A stretch of DNA of 47,728 nt from an uncultured Deferribacteraceae bacterium (GTDB taxonomy: Bacteria; Chrysiogenota; Deferribacteres; Deferribacterales; Mucispirillaceae), in NCBI GenBank assembly GCA_947039395.1, contig CAMQYS010000015.1:1-47728 (forward strand), in the 5' to 3' direction. This document shows, piece after piece, positions 7,926 to 18,098 of this stretch (positions are counted from its first letter, which is position 1; every line of letters starts with the position of its first letter). The notes under the pieces were generated by a model, which saw only the letters and a list, made by a program, of their open reading frames with translations, searched no databases and was not told the DNA's origin. The translations under genes and the position numbers were made by a program.

Positions 7926-9710
7926 ATGTCAATTGAACGTTACTTTAAAGATAAAGAGTTTTTACCATCTCTTATTGTGAATTATAATTTAAGAGAAACT
8001 CAACTAGAAGCAGCAAAAGCTATTTTTTCATCTATAGAGAGGTTTGAGAACGCTTTAATAGAAGCACCAACAGGGTCGGGTAAATCTATGGCATATCTTA
8101 TTTCATCAATTCATTCTAAAAGAAAAGTTTTAATATCTACTAAGACAAAGCAGTTAATGAGTCAGTTACTATATAAAGATATCCCATCTATTTCATCGTT
8201 AATACCAGATGACTATACAATCGCTGAGTTAAAAGGTAGAAAGAATTATTTTTGTCATCACAGGTTCTATAAATATATAATGCCGAATGTTGCTTATTAT
8301 TTAGATGCTATAGAGTGGTTTGAGTCAATTGAAGATGAAGATGTAATATTAATTCCAGAGTCAAAATTTCAGAAAGAAGTGATTGATTTAATGAGTGCAG
8401 ATAGATATCAATGTTTATATTCAAAGTGTGGTTTTTACGATATCTGTTCATTTTATCGTGCAAAAGATATTGCTAATAATGCAGATATGATTATAACCAA
8501 TCATCATATGTTACTATCAGATATAGCACTTAAAGCAACAGAAGGAGTTGCTGGTATTTTTGATTTTAGGGATCATATAATATTTGATGAAGCACACTCA
8601 CTGCCAGATATTTATGCACAGTATGCAGGAGCGGAATTACTACTATTTTCTGTGATTTTATTTTTTAGAGATAATAAAACTTTAATGAGCATAGATACGC
8701 TTATGAAATTAGAGGAGCTATATTTTGATATAGTTAAGAAGGTTGAGAGTAAAAACCTTGATAGGTTTCTGTATGAAGTAATAGAAGATGAAGTTAAGCA
8801 GTTTATGGCTGTATGTGATAGGGTAGTTAGAGATGCAGATGATGAAGAGTTTTTAGATACATTTTTGCGTTACTATTCACAGATGGAGATTATAGATTCA
8901 GGAGAGGAAGGATTACGTCATGTTGATCGTATCGGACATAGATTAGTAGTTAAGTTTACTCCATTTTCAGTATCAGAGAAATTCAGTAGTTCATTAAATA
9001 GATTAGCAGTATCATCGGTTTTTTTATCAGCAACGTTATCTGTAGGTGGTAATTTTGATTATTTTATAAAAGAGACAGGAATATCAAATAACTCTAATAA
9101 ATTGATCTTAAAAAGTGCATTTAACTATAAGAAACAAGGCAGATTGTTTGTAAGTAAAGAGTTAACATCTAAGTTAAAAGATGATTTATATGTTAAGTTA
9201 GGTAGAGAGTCAAGCGGTTCTGTATTGATTATTGCTAATAGTATTGATAGAATGAGATATATATCAGAACTGTTAAAGAAAGAGGTCAAAAATAAGCGAG
9301 TTATATCTCAAGAGGAGGCGACGTTATCTAAGCTAGATTTAGATAGTGATATTATCCTTGTGGGGGTAGCTGTTGTTAGAGAGGGTATAGATCTATCAAG
9401 AGGCGATTTTAGATCGGTAGTTATTGATAAACTTCCTTTTGAATATTTTAAAGATTTATATTTATCTAGTAAAGTAGAGGTTTTAGAAGCAGATGGTGGT
9501 AACGGTTTTAGAGATTTTTTTCTACCAAGAGCTGTACTATACTTTAAACAGTCGATAGGCAGATTGATACGTCATGAGAGCGATAGTGGTGTTTGGTTAG
9601 TTTTAGATGAGAGAATATTAACTAGTAGTTACGGTAAATACTTTTTATCTGTTATAGAGGGTGTAGATAGATTAAATAGTATGGATAAGGTTTTAGAGTT
9701 TATTAATTAG
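7926..9710 (+). CDS. DinG/XPD-family ATP-dependent DNA helicase with Fe-S cluster
   Basis: A 594-residue superfamily 2 helicase. Walker A is APTGSGKS at 47-54 and the DEAH box is at 221-224. Four cysteines at 110, 163, 168 and 174 sit between them as in the 4Fe-4S domain of XPD, DinG and YoaA. The C-terminal helicase motifs (DIILVGVAVVREGIDLSRG and QSIGRLIRHESD) are present. It probably unwinds DNA 5' to 3' in repair or R-loop and replication-conflict resolution. There is no exonuclease domain as in some Firmicutes DinG proteins. The ATG at 7926 has no visible ribosome binding site. Confidence 0.9.
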   Translation: MSIERYFKDKEFLPSLIVNYNLRETQLEAAKAIFSSIERFENALIEAPTGSGKSMAYLISSIHSKRKVLISTKTKQLMSQLLYKDIPSISSLIPDDYTIAELKGRKNYFCHHRFYKYIMPNVAYYLDAIEWFESIEDEDVILIPESKFQKEVIDLMSADRYQCLYSKCGFYDICSFYRAKDIANNADMIITNHHMLLSDIALKATEGVAGIFDFRDHIIFDEAHSLPDIYAQYAGAELLLFSVILFFRDNKTLMSIDTLMKLEELYFDIVKKVESKNLDRFLYEVIEDEVKQFMAVCDRVVRDADDEEFLDTFLRYYSQMEIIDSGEEGLRHVDRIGHRLVVKFTPFSVSEKFSSSLNRLAVSSVFLSATLSVGGNFDYFIKETGISNNSNKLILKSAFNYKKQGRLFVSKELTSKLKDDLYVKLGRESSGSVLIIANSIDRMRYISELLKKEVKNKRVISQEEATLSKLDLDSDIILVGVAVVREGIDLSRGDFRSVVIDKLPFEYFKDLYLSSKVEVLEADGGNGFRDFFLPRAVLYFKQSIGRLIRHESDSGVWLVLDERILTSSYGKYFLSVIEGVDRLNSMDKVLEFIN

Positions 9711-9764
9711 AAGCATTGCTTAAAAATATAATTATTGCGATAGTATACTGTGAGGGATTGTCTT

Positions 9765-11126
9765 ATGAAAAATTTAAAGTTTGATTACAACTTTTCTGTT
9801 GATGCTCATATTAAGTCGGGGATATCATCTTCTGATATTGTTAAATATTTAGAGCGAGTAAAGGTTGGGTTACAGCGTTTAGAAGAGATGGTATCAACTG
9901 ATCAAGTTGGGTTTCCTAATTTATGTTCATCAGATATATCATCTATAAAAGATTTTGCAAAAGAATCTAAAGGTAAGTTTAATGACCTTATAGTTGTAGG
10001 TATCGGTGGATCAGCATTAGGTATAGAGATGTTGATTAATGCGTTGCTACCTAATGGTAGTAATAGTAAAAGTATTGCAGATCGTGGATTTTTTCCAAGA
10101 TGTTGGATAGCGGATAATATTGATCCATCTAAAATATTTAGTATAGTAAAGAAATGTAAAGCAGAAGATACATTAGTTGTTGTGATATCAAAATCTGGTA
10201 ATACGGTTGAAACGGCAGCGAACTATTCATATATCCATGATTGGTTACTTTCATCAGGTGTTGATATAAGTAAGCATGTAGTAGTAGTTACAGATCCAGA
10301 GAAAGGTCCACTACGAGAGTATGTTAATGCTAATAATTTAAAATCGTTTCCTATTATGTCATCAATTGGAGGAAGATTTTCAGTTCTATCTCCAGTAGGC
10401 TTGCTTCCAGCTGCACTGTTAGGTATAGATATAGATAAGCTTTTATTAGGTGCAAAAGAGTTAACATCAGAAGGATACGATCAACTTTTATTAGCATCGG
10501 CTATATATTTATATTTTATGGAACATGATAAGAGTATAAATGTTATGATGGCATACAGTTCTAAATTGGAGAAATTTTCAGAGTGGTTTTGTCAGTTATG
10601 GGGCGAATCATTAGGTAAGAAGTTAACGTATGATAATAAAGAGATAACTTTTGGTACAACTCCAGTTAGAGCAATAGGTGCAATAGATCAACATTCACAG
10701 ATACAACTTTTTAGAGAGGGTACATTAGATAAGCATGTATCATTTATAGGAGTATCATCTCATGATTTTGATAAAGAGGTAACAGGAAACTATTATCCAG
10801 CATTTAACTATCTTCAAGGGATAAAGTTAGGTGATCTTTTAAATGCAGAGTTAAAAGCTACAGAGGTTGCATTATTAACATCTAATGTTCCATCAGTTAG
10901 GGTTAATTTAGAGTTAATTGATGAGTATTCATTAGGGCAGTTAATAAACTTCTATCAGTATATAGTTCCGATAATAGGTTTAGCGGTTAATATTGATCCT
11001 TTTAATCAACCAGGAGTTGAAGAAGCAAAAGATTACGCTTACGGATTAATGAATAGAGAAGGGTATGAAGAGAAGAAAACTCAACTAGAGAAGATATATA
11101 ACAAGGATGAAAAATTTACGATTTAA
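9765..11126 (+). CDS. pgi: Glucose-6-phosphate isomerase
   Basis: A 453-residue enzyme that interconverts glucose 6-phosphate and fructose 6-phosphate. Visible motifs are VGIGGSALG, the sugar-phosphate loop SKSGNTVET, the catalytic Glu in WGESLGKK, the His in DQHSQIQLF and the terminal region with EAKDYAYGLM. I choose the ATG at 9765 because a GAGGG site (9752-9756) precedes it; a GTG at 9750 in the same frame would overlap that site. Length is typical of bacterial short-form Pgi. Its end overlaps tilS by 20 bp. Confidence 0.95.
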   Translation: MKNLKFDYNFSVDAHIKSGISSSDIVKYLERVKVGLQRLEEMVSTDQVGFPNLCSSDISSIKDFAKESKGKFNDLIVVGIGGSALGIEMLINALLPNGSNSKSIADRGFFPRCWIADNIDPSKIFSIVKKCKAEDTLVVVISKSGNTVETAANYSYIHDWLLSSGVDISKHVVVVTDPEKGPLREYVNANNLKSFPIMSSIGGRFSVLSPVGLLPAALLGIDIDKLLLGAKELTSEGYDQLLLASAIYLYFMEHDKSINVMMAYSSKLEKFSEWFCQLWGESLGKKLTYDNKEITFGTTPVRAIGAIDQHSQIQLFREGTLDKHVSFIGVSSHDFDKEVTGNYYPAFNYLQGIKLGDLLNAELKATEVALLTSNVPSVRVNLELIDEYSLGQLINFYQYIVPIIGLAVNIDPFNQPGVEEAKDYAYGLMNREGYEEKKTQLEKIYNKDEKFTI

Positions 11127-12354
11127 TGAACTAATATCATTATCGGTAGATAATATATTATATAAGGGAGCCACTGTTGTTGTTGCATTTTCAGGTGGTA
11201 AAGACTCATTAGCTTTGCTTGATTACTTAAAATGTAATCGTTCTATTATAGATATTAATCTTTATGCACTTCATATTAATCATAATTTGAGAGTTGATAG
11301 TATAAATGATGAAAATTTTTGTATAGAATATTGTGAGAAAAATTCTATTGATTTAACTGTAAAGAGTGTTATTATTGATAAGTTGATGATCTCTAAGTTA
11401 GGGGTTGAGGCAGCAGCAAGACAGACAAGATATACATTATTTGATGAGTATTTAGCATCAATTAAAGGCGATTTTATATTTACAGCACATACGCTTGATG
11501 ATCAGTTAGAGAGCTTTTTTATAGATGTGATAACAGGTGTATCAATTTATACATTAGGCGGTATATGGGAGAGAAAAGATAAGGTATTTAGACCGATGTT
11601 ATCTATCTCAACAGACGATGTTAATGAATATTTAATATTTCATAATTTGAAGCCGATATTTGATAGTAGTAATAATGATAAAAGATTTATTAGAAATAGA
11701 GTAAGGCTTGATATTATTTCGTTGATAAAAAAGGATAAAAGTAATATAGTAAATTCTATTCTTAATATTCAGCGAGAATCAAGGGAATTAAATGATATAA
11801 AATATAGTATGCTAAAGGGTGCTATATTAATAGAAAGAAGTGATTATATTGAGTTAGATAGAGACCTCTTTATTAACTTTGATTACGACGATAAAGTTTT
11901 TTTACTAGGTAAAATATTTTCTAGATTATTTAGATTTGGTAGAAATAATATAGAAGAGTCGTTAAAAATATTATCAAGTAGCACATCACGACGTATAAAT
12001 CTTCCAGATAGATATATTTTTGAAAGTTCGTATAATAAAATATACATATATATGTTTAAGATATTAGACTTGCCGATTTTAGAGAAAGAGGTTGGTATTT
12101 CTGAGATATTATATTTAGATAAGTGTATATACTTTGATGAGAGCATAAGTAATAGAAAACTTATAATTTCAGGAAGAGAGAGTGGGGATAGAGTAGGTGT
12201 TAAGAAGCTTAAAGATATATTGATTAATAAGCGTATCCCATTGATTGATAGGGATAGATTAATAGTTATCCGTGAGTTTGATAGTAACAAGGTTATTTTT
12301 GTTGAGAAGGTTTTTGAGAATAAAATGATAAAGGTAGTAGATGTTAGTTTATGA
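11107..12354 (+). CDS. tilS: tRNA(Ile) lysidine synthase
   Basis: A 415-residue N-type ATP pyrophosphatase with PP-loop SGGKDS at 29-34. It attaches lysine to C34 of the CAU-anticodon tRNA-Ile so that it reads AUA, a codon heavily used in this AT-rich genome. The N-terminal catalytic domain has LHINHNLR and EAAARQTRY. The C-terminal domain includes GDRVGVKKLKDILINKRIP, which matches the tRNA-acceptor-binding region of full-length TilS. It starts inside the end of pgi and overlaps hpt by 4 bp (ATGA), so translation is probably coupled. Confidence 0.95.
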   Translation: MKNLRFNELISLSVDNILYKGATVVVAFSGGKDSLALLDYLKCNRSIIDINLYALHINHNLRVDSINDENFCIEYCEKNSIDLTVKSVIIDKLMISKLGVEAAARQTRYTLFDEYLASIKGDFIFTAHTLDDQLESFFIDVITGVSIYTLGGIWERKDKVFRPMLSISTDDVNEYLIFHNLKPIFDSSNNDKRFIRNRVRLDIISLIKKDKSNIVNSILNIQRESRELNDIKYSMLKGAILIERSDYIELDRDLFINFDYDDKVFLLGKIFSRLFRFGRNNIEESLKILSSSTSRRINLPDRYIFESSYNKIYIYMFKILDLPILEKEVGISEILYLDKCIYFDESISNRKLIISGRESGDRVGVKKLKDILINKRIPLIDRDRLIVIREFDSNKVIFVEKVFENKMIKVVDVSL

Positions 12355-12875
12355 ATAACGAGATATTAGAATTATGTATTTCATCAGATGATATTGCATT
12401 AAAAGTTGATGAGTTAGCTTCTAAAATTAGATCGGACTATGTTTCAAAAAACTTATTAGTAATAGGTGTTTTAAAAGGTTCTGTACTGTTTGTATCTGAT
12501 TTAATTAGAAAGATAGATCTTCCGTTAGAGTTATCATTTATAGCGATATCAAGTTACGGTAAGGGATCTGTATCTGTAGGAGATGTTAGACTACGTTTTG
12601 ATATTGATCTTTCTTGTTTAGATAAAGATATTTTAATTGTTGAAGATATTGTAGACACAGGCTATACATTACAATTTTTAAAAACACATTTAAAAAATAA
12701 AGGTTCACGTTCAGTTAAGGTTTGTTCATTACTTGATAAACCATCAAAAAGAGTAGTAGATGTTGATGTTGATTATATAGGCTTTGAAGTAGACGATAGA
12801 TTTTTAGTTGGCTACGGATTAGATTACGATAATAGGTATAGAAATTTACCTTCAATTCATGCAGTAAAAATTTAA
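12351..12875 (+). CDS. hpt: Hypoxanthine phosphoribosyltransferase
   Basis: A 174-residue purine salvage enzyme that converts hypoxanthine or guanine plus PRPP to IMP or GMP. The PRPP loop is EDIVDTGYT at 98-106, preceded by the hydrophobic stretch KDILIV. An early LKGS motif (41-44) is the PPi-binding loop and the C-terminal segment has VDYIGFEVDDRFLVGYGLDY as in this family. It overlaps tilS by ATGA and is followed by ftsH, the common tilS-hpt-ftsH order. Confidence 0.95.
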   Translation: MNNEILELCISSDDIALKVDELASKIRSDYVSKNLLVIGVLKGSVLFVSDLIRKIDLPLELSFIAISSYGKGSVSVGDVRLRFDIDLSCLDKDILIVEDIVDTGYTLQFLKTHLKNKGSRSVKVCSLLDKPSKRVVDVDVDYIGFEVDDRFLVGYGLDYDNRYRNLPSIHAVKI

Positions 12876-12892
12876 GGAGAAGATTTAAAAGA

Positions 12893-14974
12893 ATGAGGAA
12901 AAACATGCTAAAGAGTCTTTCATTGTGGTTGGCTATAGGTTTAATAATGGTATTGGTATTTAATTATTTTAATACTAGTGATGAGATAAGAAAAGAGATA
13001 GCATATTCAGATTTTATAGATGATGTTGCAGCAGGTGAAATAAAAACAGTTGTTATTAAAGATAATAGTATCACAGGCGAGTTTAAGAAAGATGATACAC
13101 AATTTGAAACATACGCTCCAAGTGATCCAGATTTAGTTCCATTACTACAATTAAACGGTGTTGAGATCCATGCTAAACCTGCAGATAGATCACCGTGGTA
13201 TATGACAGTATTGGTGTCATGGTTTCCATTAATTTTATTAGTGGCGATATGGTTATTTTTTATGCGTCAGATGACAGGCGGAGGCGGAGGCGGTAAAGCG
13301 TTTTCATTTGGTAAGTCTAAGGCTAAACTTTTAACACCTGATAGTATGAAGGTAACATTTAAAGATGTTGCAGGTATAGAGGAAGCAAAAGAAGAGTTGA
13401 CAGAGATTGTTGATTTCTTAAAAGATCCGACGAAATATCAACGATTAGGTGGTAAAATTCCTAAAGGAGTTCTATTAGTTGGATCACCAGGTACAGGTAA
13501 GACACTTTTAGCAAAAGCAGTTGCAGGCGAAGCGGGGGTTCCGTTCTTCTCAATCTCTGGGTCAGATTTTGTAGAGATGTTTGTAGGTGTTGGTGCGGCT
13601 AGGATAAGAGATTTATTTGAACAAGGTAAAAAAGCAGCTCCATGTATAATATTTATGGATGAGATAGATGCAGTAGGTCGTCATCGTGGTGCAGGTTTAG
13701 GTGGTGGACATGATGAGCGTGAGCAAACGTTAAATGCGTTACTTGTGGAGATGGATGGATTTGACTCAAATGAAGGTGTTATATTAGTAGCAGCTACGAA
13801 CCGTCCAGATGTTTTAGATCCAGCGTTATTAAGACCTGGTAGATTTGATAGACAGATAGTTGTTCCACGTCCAGATTTAAACGGTAGAATACAGATACTT
13901 AAAGTACATGCTGAACGAGTTAAGATGGACGATACTGTAGATTTTGAAGTGATAGCAAAAGGAACTCCAGGATTTGCAGGGGCGGAGTTGGCTAATTTAA
14001 TAAATGAGTCAGCATTACTTGCGGCTAGAAAAAATCAAGATAATGTTACTATGGATGATGTTGAAGAAGCTAAAGATAAAGTTATGATGGGTGCAGAAAG
14101 ACGTAGTATGGTTATTCCTGAGAAGGAGAGACTTATTACAGCGTATCATGAAGCAGGTCATGCGATCGTTGCAGTTATGATTAAAGATTCTGACCCAGTA
14201 CATAAAGTGACTATTATACCACGTGGAATGGCATTAGGTCTTACTATGCAACTTCCTGATGAAGATACACATATGTATAATAAATCATATATATTAAGTA
14301 AGATCACAGTTTTACTAGGTGGACGTATAGCTGAAGAAGTGAAGTTTAAATCTATGTCAACAGGTGCTAGTAACGATATAGAAAGATTATCGTCATTAGC
14401 AAGAAAGATGGTAATGAGTTGGGGTATGACTAAATCATTAGGAACTATATCTTTTGGTAAGAGAGATGAAGCTATTTTCTTAGGTAAAGAGATTTCATCA
14501 CAGAAAGATTACAGTGAGAAAACAGCTGAACATATAGACTCAGAGGTAGAGAAGATAATTACCTTATGTTATAATAGTGCAAGAAAGGTTTTAGAAACAA
14601 ATGTTAAGCTTTTAGATGCAGCAGCTAACTTATTAATGGAGAAAGAAACCATTAATAGGCAAGACCTTGATGAGTTAGTTCAAAAATATGCAACTGGAAA
14701 GATGAATAGTTTTGCAGAGATGCTTGATGAAGTTAAACCTGCATCGATCATAGCTAAAAAAAATAAAGAGAAGGCATTAGTTGCAAGTAACACTTTAAAA
14801 GATACCTCTTCTGTAGTTGAAGCTAAAGTAAGTACAACTATGAAAGTAGGTAATACAACTAAAACTATAAAAAAGGATAGTACATCTAAAATAGGCACAA
14901 CTGCTAAAGTAAGCAAAACTACATCAGCTTCAAAAACTTCTAAAAGTAGTGCTAAGAGTAAGCCTAAGAAGTAG
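12893..14974 (+). CDS. ftsH: ATP-dependent zinc metalloprotease FtsH
   Basis: A 693-residue inner-membrane AAA+ protease that extracts and degrades membrane and regulatory proteins. The first membrane segment is at about 9-25, a periplasmic domain follows to about 100, and the second segment is at about 104-124. Walker A is GSPGTGKT at 197-204, pore loop FVGVG near 230, Walker B DEID at 256-259 and zinc-binding HEAGH at 419-423. After the protease domain the last 55 or so residues form a Lys/Ser/Thr-rich low-complexity tail ([19 protein letters not shown]), which makes it longer than the usual 610-650. An AAGGAG site lies 13 nt before this ATG; an ATG at 12905 with GAGG is an alternative. Confidence 0.97.
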   Translation: MRKNMLKSLSLWLAIGLIMVLVFNYFNTSDEIRKEIAYSDFIDDVAAGEIKTVVIKDNSITGEFKKDDTQFETYAPSDPDLVPLLQLNGVEIHAKPADRSPWYMTVLVSWFPLILLVAIWLFFMRQMTGGGGGGKAFSFGKSKAKLLTPDSMKVTFKDVAGIEEAKEELTEIVDFLKDPTKYQRLGGKIPKGVLLVGSPGTGKTLLAKAVAGEAGVPFFSISGSDFVEMFVGVGAARIRDLFEQGKKAAPCIIFMDEIDAVGRHRGAGLGGGHDEREQTLNALLVEMDGFDSNEGVILVAATNRPDVLDPALLRPGRFDRQIVVPRPDLNGRIQILKVHAERVKMDDTVDFEVIAKGTPGFAGAELANLINESALLAARKNQDNVTMDDVEEAKDKVMMGAERRSMVIPEKERLITAYHEAGHAIVAVMIKDSDPVHKVTIIPRGMALGLTMQLPDEDTHMYNKSYILSKITVLLGGRIAEEVKFKSMSTGASNDIERLSSLARKMVMSWGMTKSLGTISFGKRDEAIFLGKEISSQKDYSEKTAEHIDSEVEKIITLCYNSARKVLETNVKLLDAAANLLMEKETINRQDLDELVQKYATGKMNSFAEMLDEVKPASIIAKKNKEKALVASNTLKDTSSVVEAKVSTTMKVGNTTKTIKKDSTSKIGTTAKVSKTTSASKTSKSSAKSKPKK

Positions 14975-15013
14975 TTTTAGTTATTATAGTTTATTAATTT
15001 TAGAAGGTAGAAT

Positions 15014-16189
15014 TTGAGATTTTATAAAATATCATCTGATAGGGATCGAGTTTATACGGAGTTACTTCGTATAGGCGTTGATCCCTATGCTATGCAAATG
15101 GCAGATAAAGGTGAGCAACTTAATATTGTGGTAACAGATGTAAAACACTCTCAAGCTAACCTTATCAAGCAAGAGTGTTTGGCATCAGGAATGGATACAG
15201 CTGTAAAACGAGGTGTTATAACAGCATCAGTTGATATATCTGATATTATGATAATGGGAGACTTAAACGATTATGATAGATTGCTTAAACGTTTAAAGTT
15301 ACAGAAACCTATATTGAAAGAAATTCCAGAAATGCTAGAGAAGTTTATTAATGTAGAACGTACGAATTACTTTATTTCAAGGGGAGATAAGATATCAATA
15401 GATACTCCTTTATTGATGGGAGTAATGAACTGTACACCTGACTCATTTTCAGATAGAGATAGGTTTTTAACAGAAGATGAACAAAGTATAAGAATTAAGT
15501 CGATGATAGAAGAGGGTACAGATATTATTGATATCGGTGGTGCATCGTCCCGTCCTAACGCTTTAGATATTACATCTGATGAGGAAATCTCAAGAATATC
15601 GGCAGCGATTAAGATATCATCTGAGAGTAAGTTATTTATGTCAATTGACACGAATAATTATTTAACAGCAAAATATGCTATAACTCATGGTGCTAAGATG
15701 ATTAATGATATTGATGGTTTATTAGATGATAATATGGCGCGTTTAGTTGCAGATAGTAAAGTTGCTATTGTTATTATGCATAAACGTGGAAGCAGTAAAG
15801 AGATGGCACAAATGACAAACTATCAAAACCTTATTCACGATGTGAAGATATATTTTTCAGAAAGGATAGAGAAGGCGTTAAAATTTGGTGTAGATATAAA
15901 GAGTATTATTTTAGATGTAGGTTTTGGTTTTAGTAAAACTTATGAGCAGAACTTACAACTATTAAGGTATTTAAAAGAGTTTAAATCGTTTGGTTTACCG
16001 ATATTATCTGGTTTATCAAATAAGTCAACAATAGGTGTAGCAACAGGAAGAGAGATTAATCAGCGAGCATACGGTAGTGTATCAGCAGATACGATAGCGC
16101 TATTAAGTGGTGCAGATATAGTTAGATCTCACAATATACGAGCTACAAGAGATGCTATAAAATTTACAAAAGCTGTGATGGATATTTAA
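15014..16189 (+). CDS. folP: Dihydropteroate synthase with N-terminal extension
   Basis: A 391-residue folate enzyme joining the pterin diphosphate and p-aminobenzoate. The catalytic barrel starts near residue 130: MGVMNCTPDSFSD (135-147), IDIGGASSRP (172-181), SIDT (Asp 212), ND at 231-232, DVGFGFSKT (301-309), SNKS (335-338) and the final RSH. About 125 residues precede the barrel, as in several related lineages. Several normally fixed positions differ: GGES is GGAS, DPGIGF is DVGFGF and SRKS is SNKS, although the pterin-binding Asp, Asn and Lys are kept. The start is TTG with an AAGG site 6 nt upstream. Confidence 0.9.
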   Translation: MRFYKISSDRDRVYTELLRIGVDPYAMQMADKGEQLNIVVTDVKHSQANLIKQECLASGMDTAVKRGVITASVDISDIMIMGDLNDYDRLLKRLKLQKPILKEIPEMLEKFINVERTNYFISRGDKISIDTPLLMGVMNCTPDSFSDRDRFLTEDEQSIRIKSMIEEGTDIIDIGGASSRPNALDITSDEEISRISAAIKISSESKLFMSIDTNNYLTAKYAITHGAKMINDIDGLLDDNMARLVADSKVAIVIMHKRGSSKEMAQMTNYQNLIHDVKIYFSERIEKALKFGVDIKSIILDVGFGFSKTYEQNLQLLRYLKEFKSFGLPILSGLSNKSTIGVATGREINQRAYGSVSADTIALLSGADIVRSHNIRATRDAIKFTKAVMDI

Positions 16190-16313
16190 CTTATTTAGTT
16201 CTGCTTTAAGTTGTTTATAGTAGTGAATATTTTAATTTAATATAATGTGTTGTTACTATAATTTTAATCAAACGTTAAGTGTAGGTTGTAAAATATAATA
16301 TAAGGATTAGTGA

Positions 16314-17093
16314 ATGGGTCCAACTCTTTTATCATTTTTATCATCAGTTAAGGTGAAGGATATAATAGATATTATTATTATAAGCTTTTTAGTTTATAAA
16401 ATTTTAATATTATTAAAAGGTACAAGAGCGGCTTATATGTTAATCACGATAATGTTAATAGTTATACTATTAGGATTTTCGGAGTGGTTAGGTTTACAGG
16501 TTACTTCATGGGTATTAAACAATCTATCAGGTTATTTATTAATAGTTTTAGTTGTTATATTTCAACCAGAGATAAGGCGAGCGTTAGCATTTATCGGTGA
16601 GTCCAATTTTTTTGAGAAGAAGGTTCCATTAAACTCAAGTATATTAGATATTCTTGTTAGATCAACAAACATTTTAGCTAACCGACAGCTTGGTGCGTTA
16701 ATTGTTATAGAACGTAACACAAAATTAAATCCATACTTTTCAGCTGGACAGTATATTGATTCGGAGATAAGCAAAGATATTATAATCTCATTATTTATTC
16801 CATACTCACCATTACACGATGGAGCTGTGATTATTTCTGGTAGTAGATTAGCTTATGCAGCAACGATATTACCTTTAACAGAGAAGGAAGATTTACCATC
16901 AGATTTTGGCACAAGACATAGAGCAGCGATAGGCATCACAGAAGAGACAGATGCTGTTGCAATTGTAGTAAGTGAAGAGAGAGGAGCAATTTCTGTAGCT
17001 CACAATGGTAAGATATATTCAGATTTAGATGCGAACAGTTTAACAGATATTTTAGAGAGTATTTTTAGAACAACAATACGTAGTAATGGATAG
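16314..17093 (+). CDS. cdaA: Diadenylate cyclase CdaA
   Basis: A 259-residue membrane-bound DisA_N-domain enzyme that makes cyclic di-AMP from two ATP. Three N-terminal hydrophobic segments (about 18-34, 40-58, 70-84) precede the catalytic domain. The diagnostic DGA (169-171) and GTRHR (199-203) motifs are present, as is the linker FQPEIRRALAFIGE. It is followed 7 bp later by its usual regulator-type partner YbbR and then glmM, the classic cdaA-ybbR-glmM arrangement. An AAGGA site precedes the ATG. The 124-bp gap upstream is one of the few in this block and may hold a promoter (TATAAT at 16241 and 16294, without good -35 boxes). Confidence 0.95.
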   Translation: MGPTLLSFLSSVKVKDIIDIIIISFLVYKILILLKGTRAAYMLITIMLIVILLGFSEWLGLQVTSWVLNNLSGYLLIVLVVIFQPEIRRALAFIGESNFFEKKVPLNSSILDILVRSTNILANRQLGALIVIERNTKLNPYFSAGQYIDSEISKDIIISLFIPYSPLHDGAVIISGSRLAYAATILPLTEKEDLPSDFGTRHRAAIGITEETDAVAIVVSEERGAISVAHNGKIYSDLDANSLTDILESIFRTTIRSNG

Positions 17094-17099
17094 ATAATT

Positions 17100-18098
17100 A
17101 TGATAGATAGAGCGGGAATAGTTAGATTATTTAAAACAATTTATTTACGATTAATGTCATATTTAAGTAAAGAGAGTCTTTCAAACTTTTTTTCAAAAAA
17201 CATATCGTTAAAACTGATATCAGTATTTGTTGCAATAATGTTATGGTTCATGGTTTTATCAGGACAAGTTATAACTAAGTCGGTATTAGTTCCAGTTAAT
17301 TTTATAGATACTCCTACTGGTTTTATTGCGTTATCAAGCAGTAGTAATCTTTCAGTTATTATACAAGGTTCAAAATCACTTTTAGACACATTTGAGTACG
17401 GTACATTATCATTAAACATTAATTCAAAATCATTATCACATGGTGCAAACAGTAGAAGTATTGTTCCATCAGAGATTATCGCTCCAATAGGTGTAGAGGT
17501 ATTGGAGATTACTCCAAGCAGACTAAATATATCGTATGAGCAATTAGAGTCAAAAAATGTTAGAGTAACTCCTATATTTATCGGTGAAGCTCCAAAAGGC
17601 TATAAGGTTATATCTATAAATATTGAACCAGATATAGTTGAAATATCGGGTGTTAAGTCGAAATTAAACTTAATAAATCATATAGAGACACATCAGATAA
17701 ATCTTTCAGATTTAGATATAAATAATGAGAAACACACAGGTTTATTTATACAAGATGGAGTAAAGTCAATAATACCAAACAACATTAAAGTTATAGCTAA
17801 ATTAGAACCTGTATTATTATTGAAAACATTTACAGATGTTGTAGTAGATTGTAACGATCTACCTTACGGTTTAGAGCTTAAAGAGAAGATAATTATAAAA
17901 GAGTTGAATGTAACAGGTTATATAGATAACTTATCAGATATAACAAGTAGCGGTGGTTTTTATATTGATTGTCTAACGGATAATAAAGCTGGAAAATATG
18001 TTGGCGAGATTATATATATAAATAACGTACAAGAGGTCATATTGGAAGATATAGATATAGACCCAAAGAATGTACGATACGAGATAGAAGATGCGTAA
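17100..18098 (+). CDS. ybbR: YbbR-domain protein, CdaA regulator-like
   Basis: A 332-residue protein with one N-terminal membrane segment (LKLISVFVAIMLWFMVLSG, about 37-55) followed by an extracytoplasmic region of repeated YbbR beta-domains (PVNFIDTPTGF..., then VRVTPIFIGEAPKGYKV...). In Firmicutes the equivalent CdaR modulates CdaA in the same membrane; that role here is inferred from adjacency. Its 3' end overlaps glmM by 8 bp. Confidence 0.9.
   Translation: MIDRAGIVRLFKTIYLRLMSYLSKESLSNFFSKNISLKLISVFVAIMLWFMVLSGQVITKSVLVPVNFIDTPTGFIALSSSSNLSVIIQGSKSLLDTFEYGTLSLNINSKSLSHGANSRSIVPSEIIAPIGVEVLEITPSRLNISYEQLESKNVRVTPIFIGEAPKGYKVISINIEPDIVEISGVKSKLNLINHIETHQINLSDLDINNEKHTGLFIQDGVKSIIPNNIKVIAKLEPVLLLKTFTDVVVDCNDLPYGLELKEKIIIKELNVTGYIDNLSDITSSGGFYIDCLTDNKAGKYVGEIIYINNVQEVILEDIDIDPKNVRYEIEDA

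Noticed and set aside
7893-7926. Leaderless transcript for the DinG-like helicase (TTGCAA and TAATAT just before the ATG)
   Set aside because: Both hexamers match the consensus poorly; the only support is the lack of a ribosome binding site.
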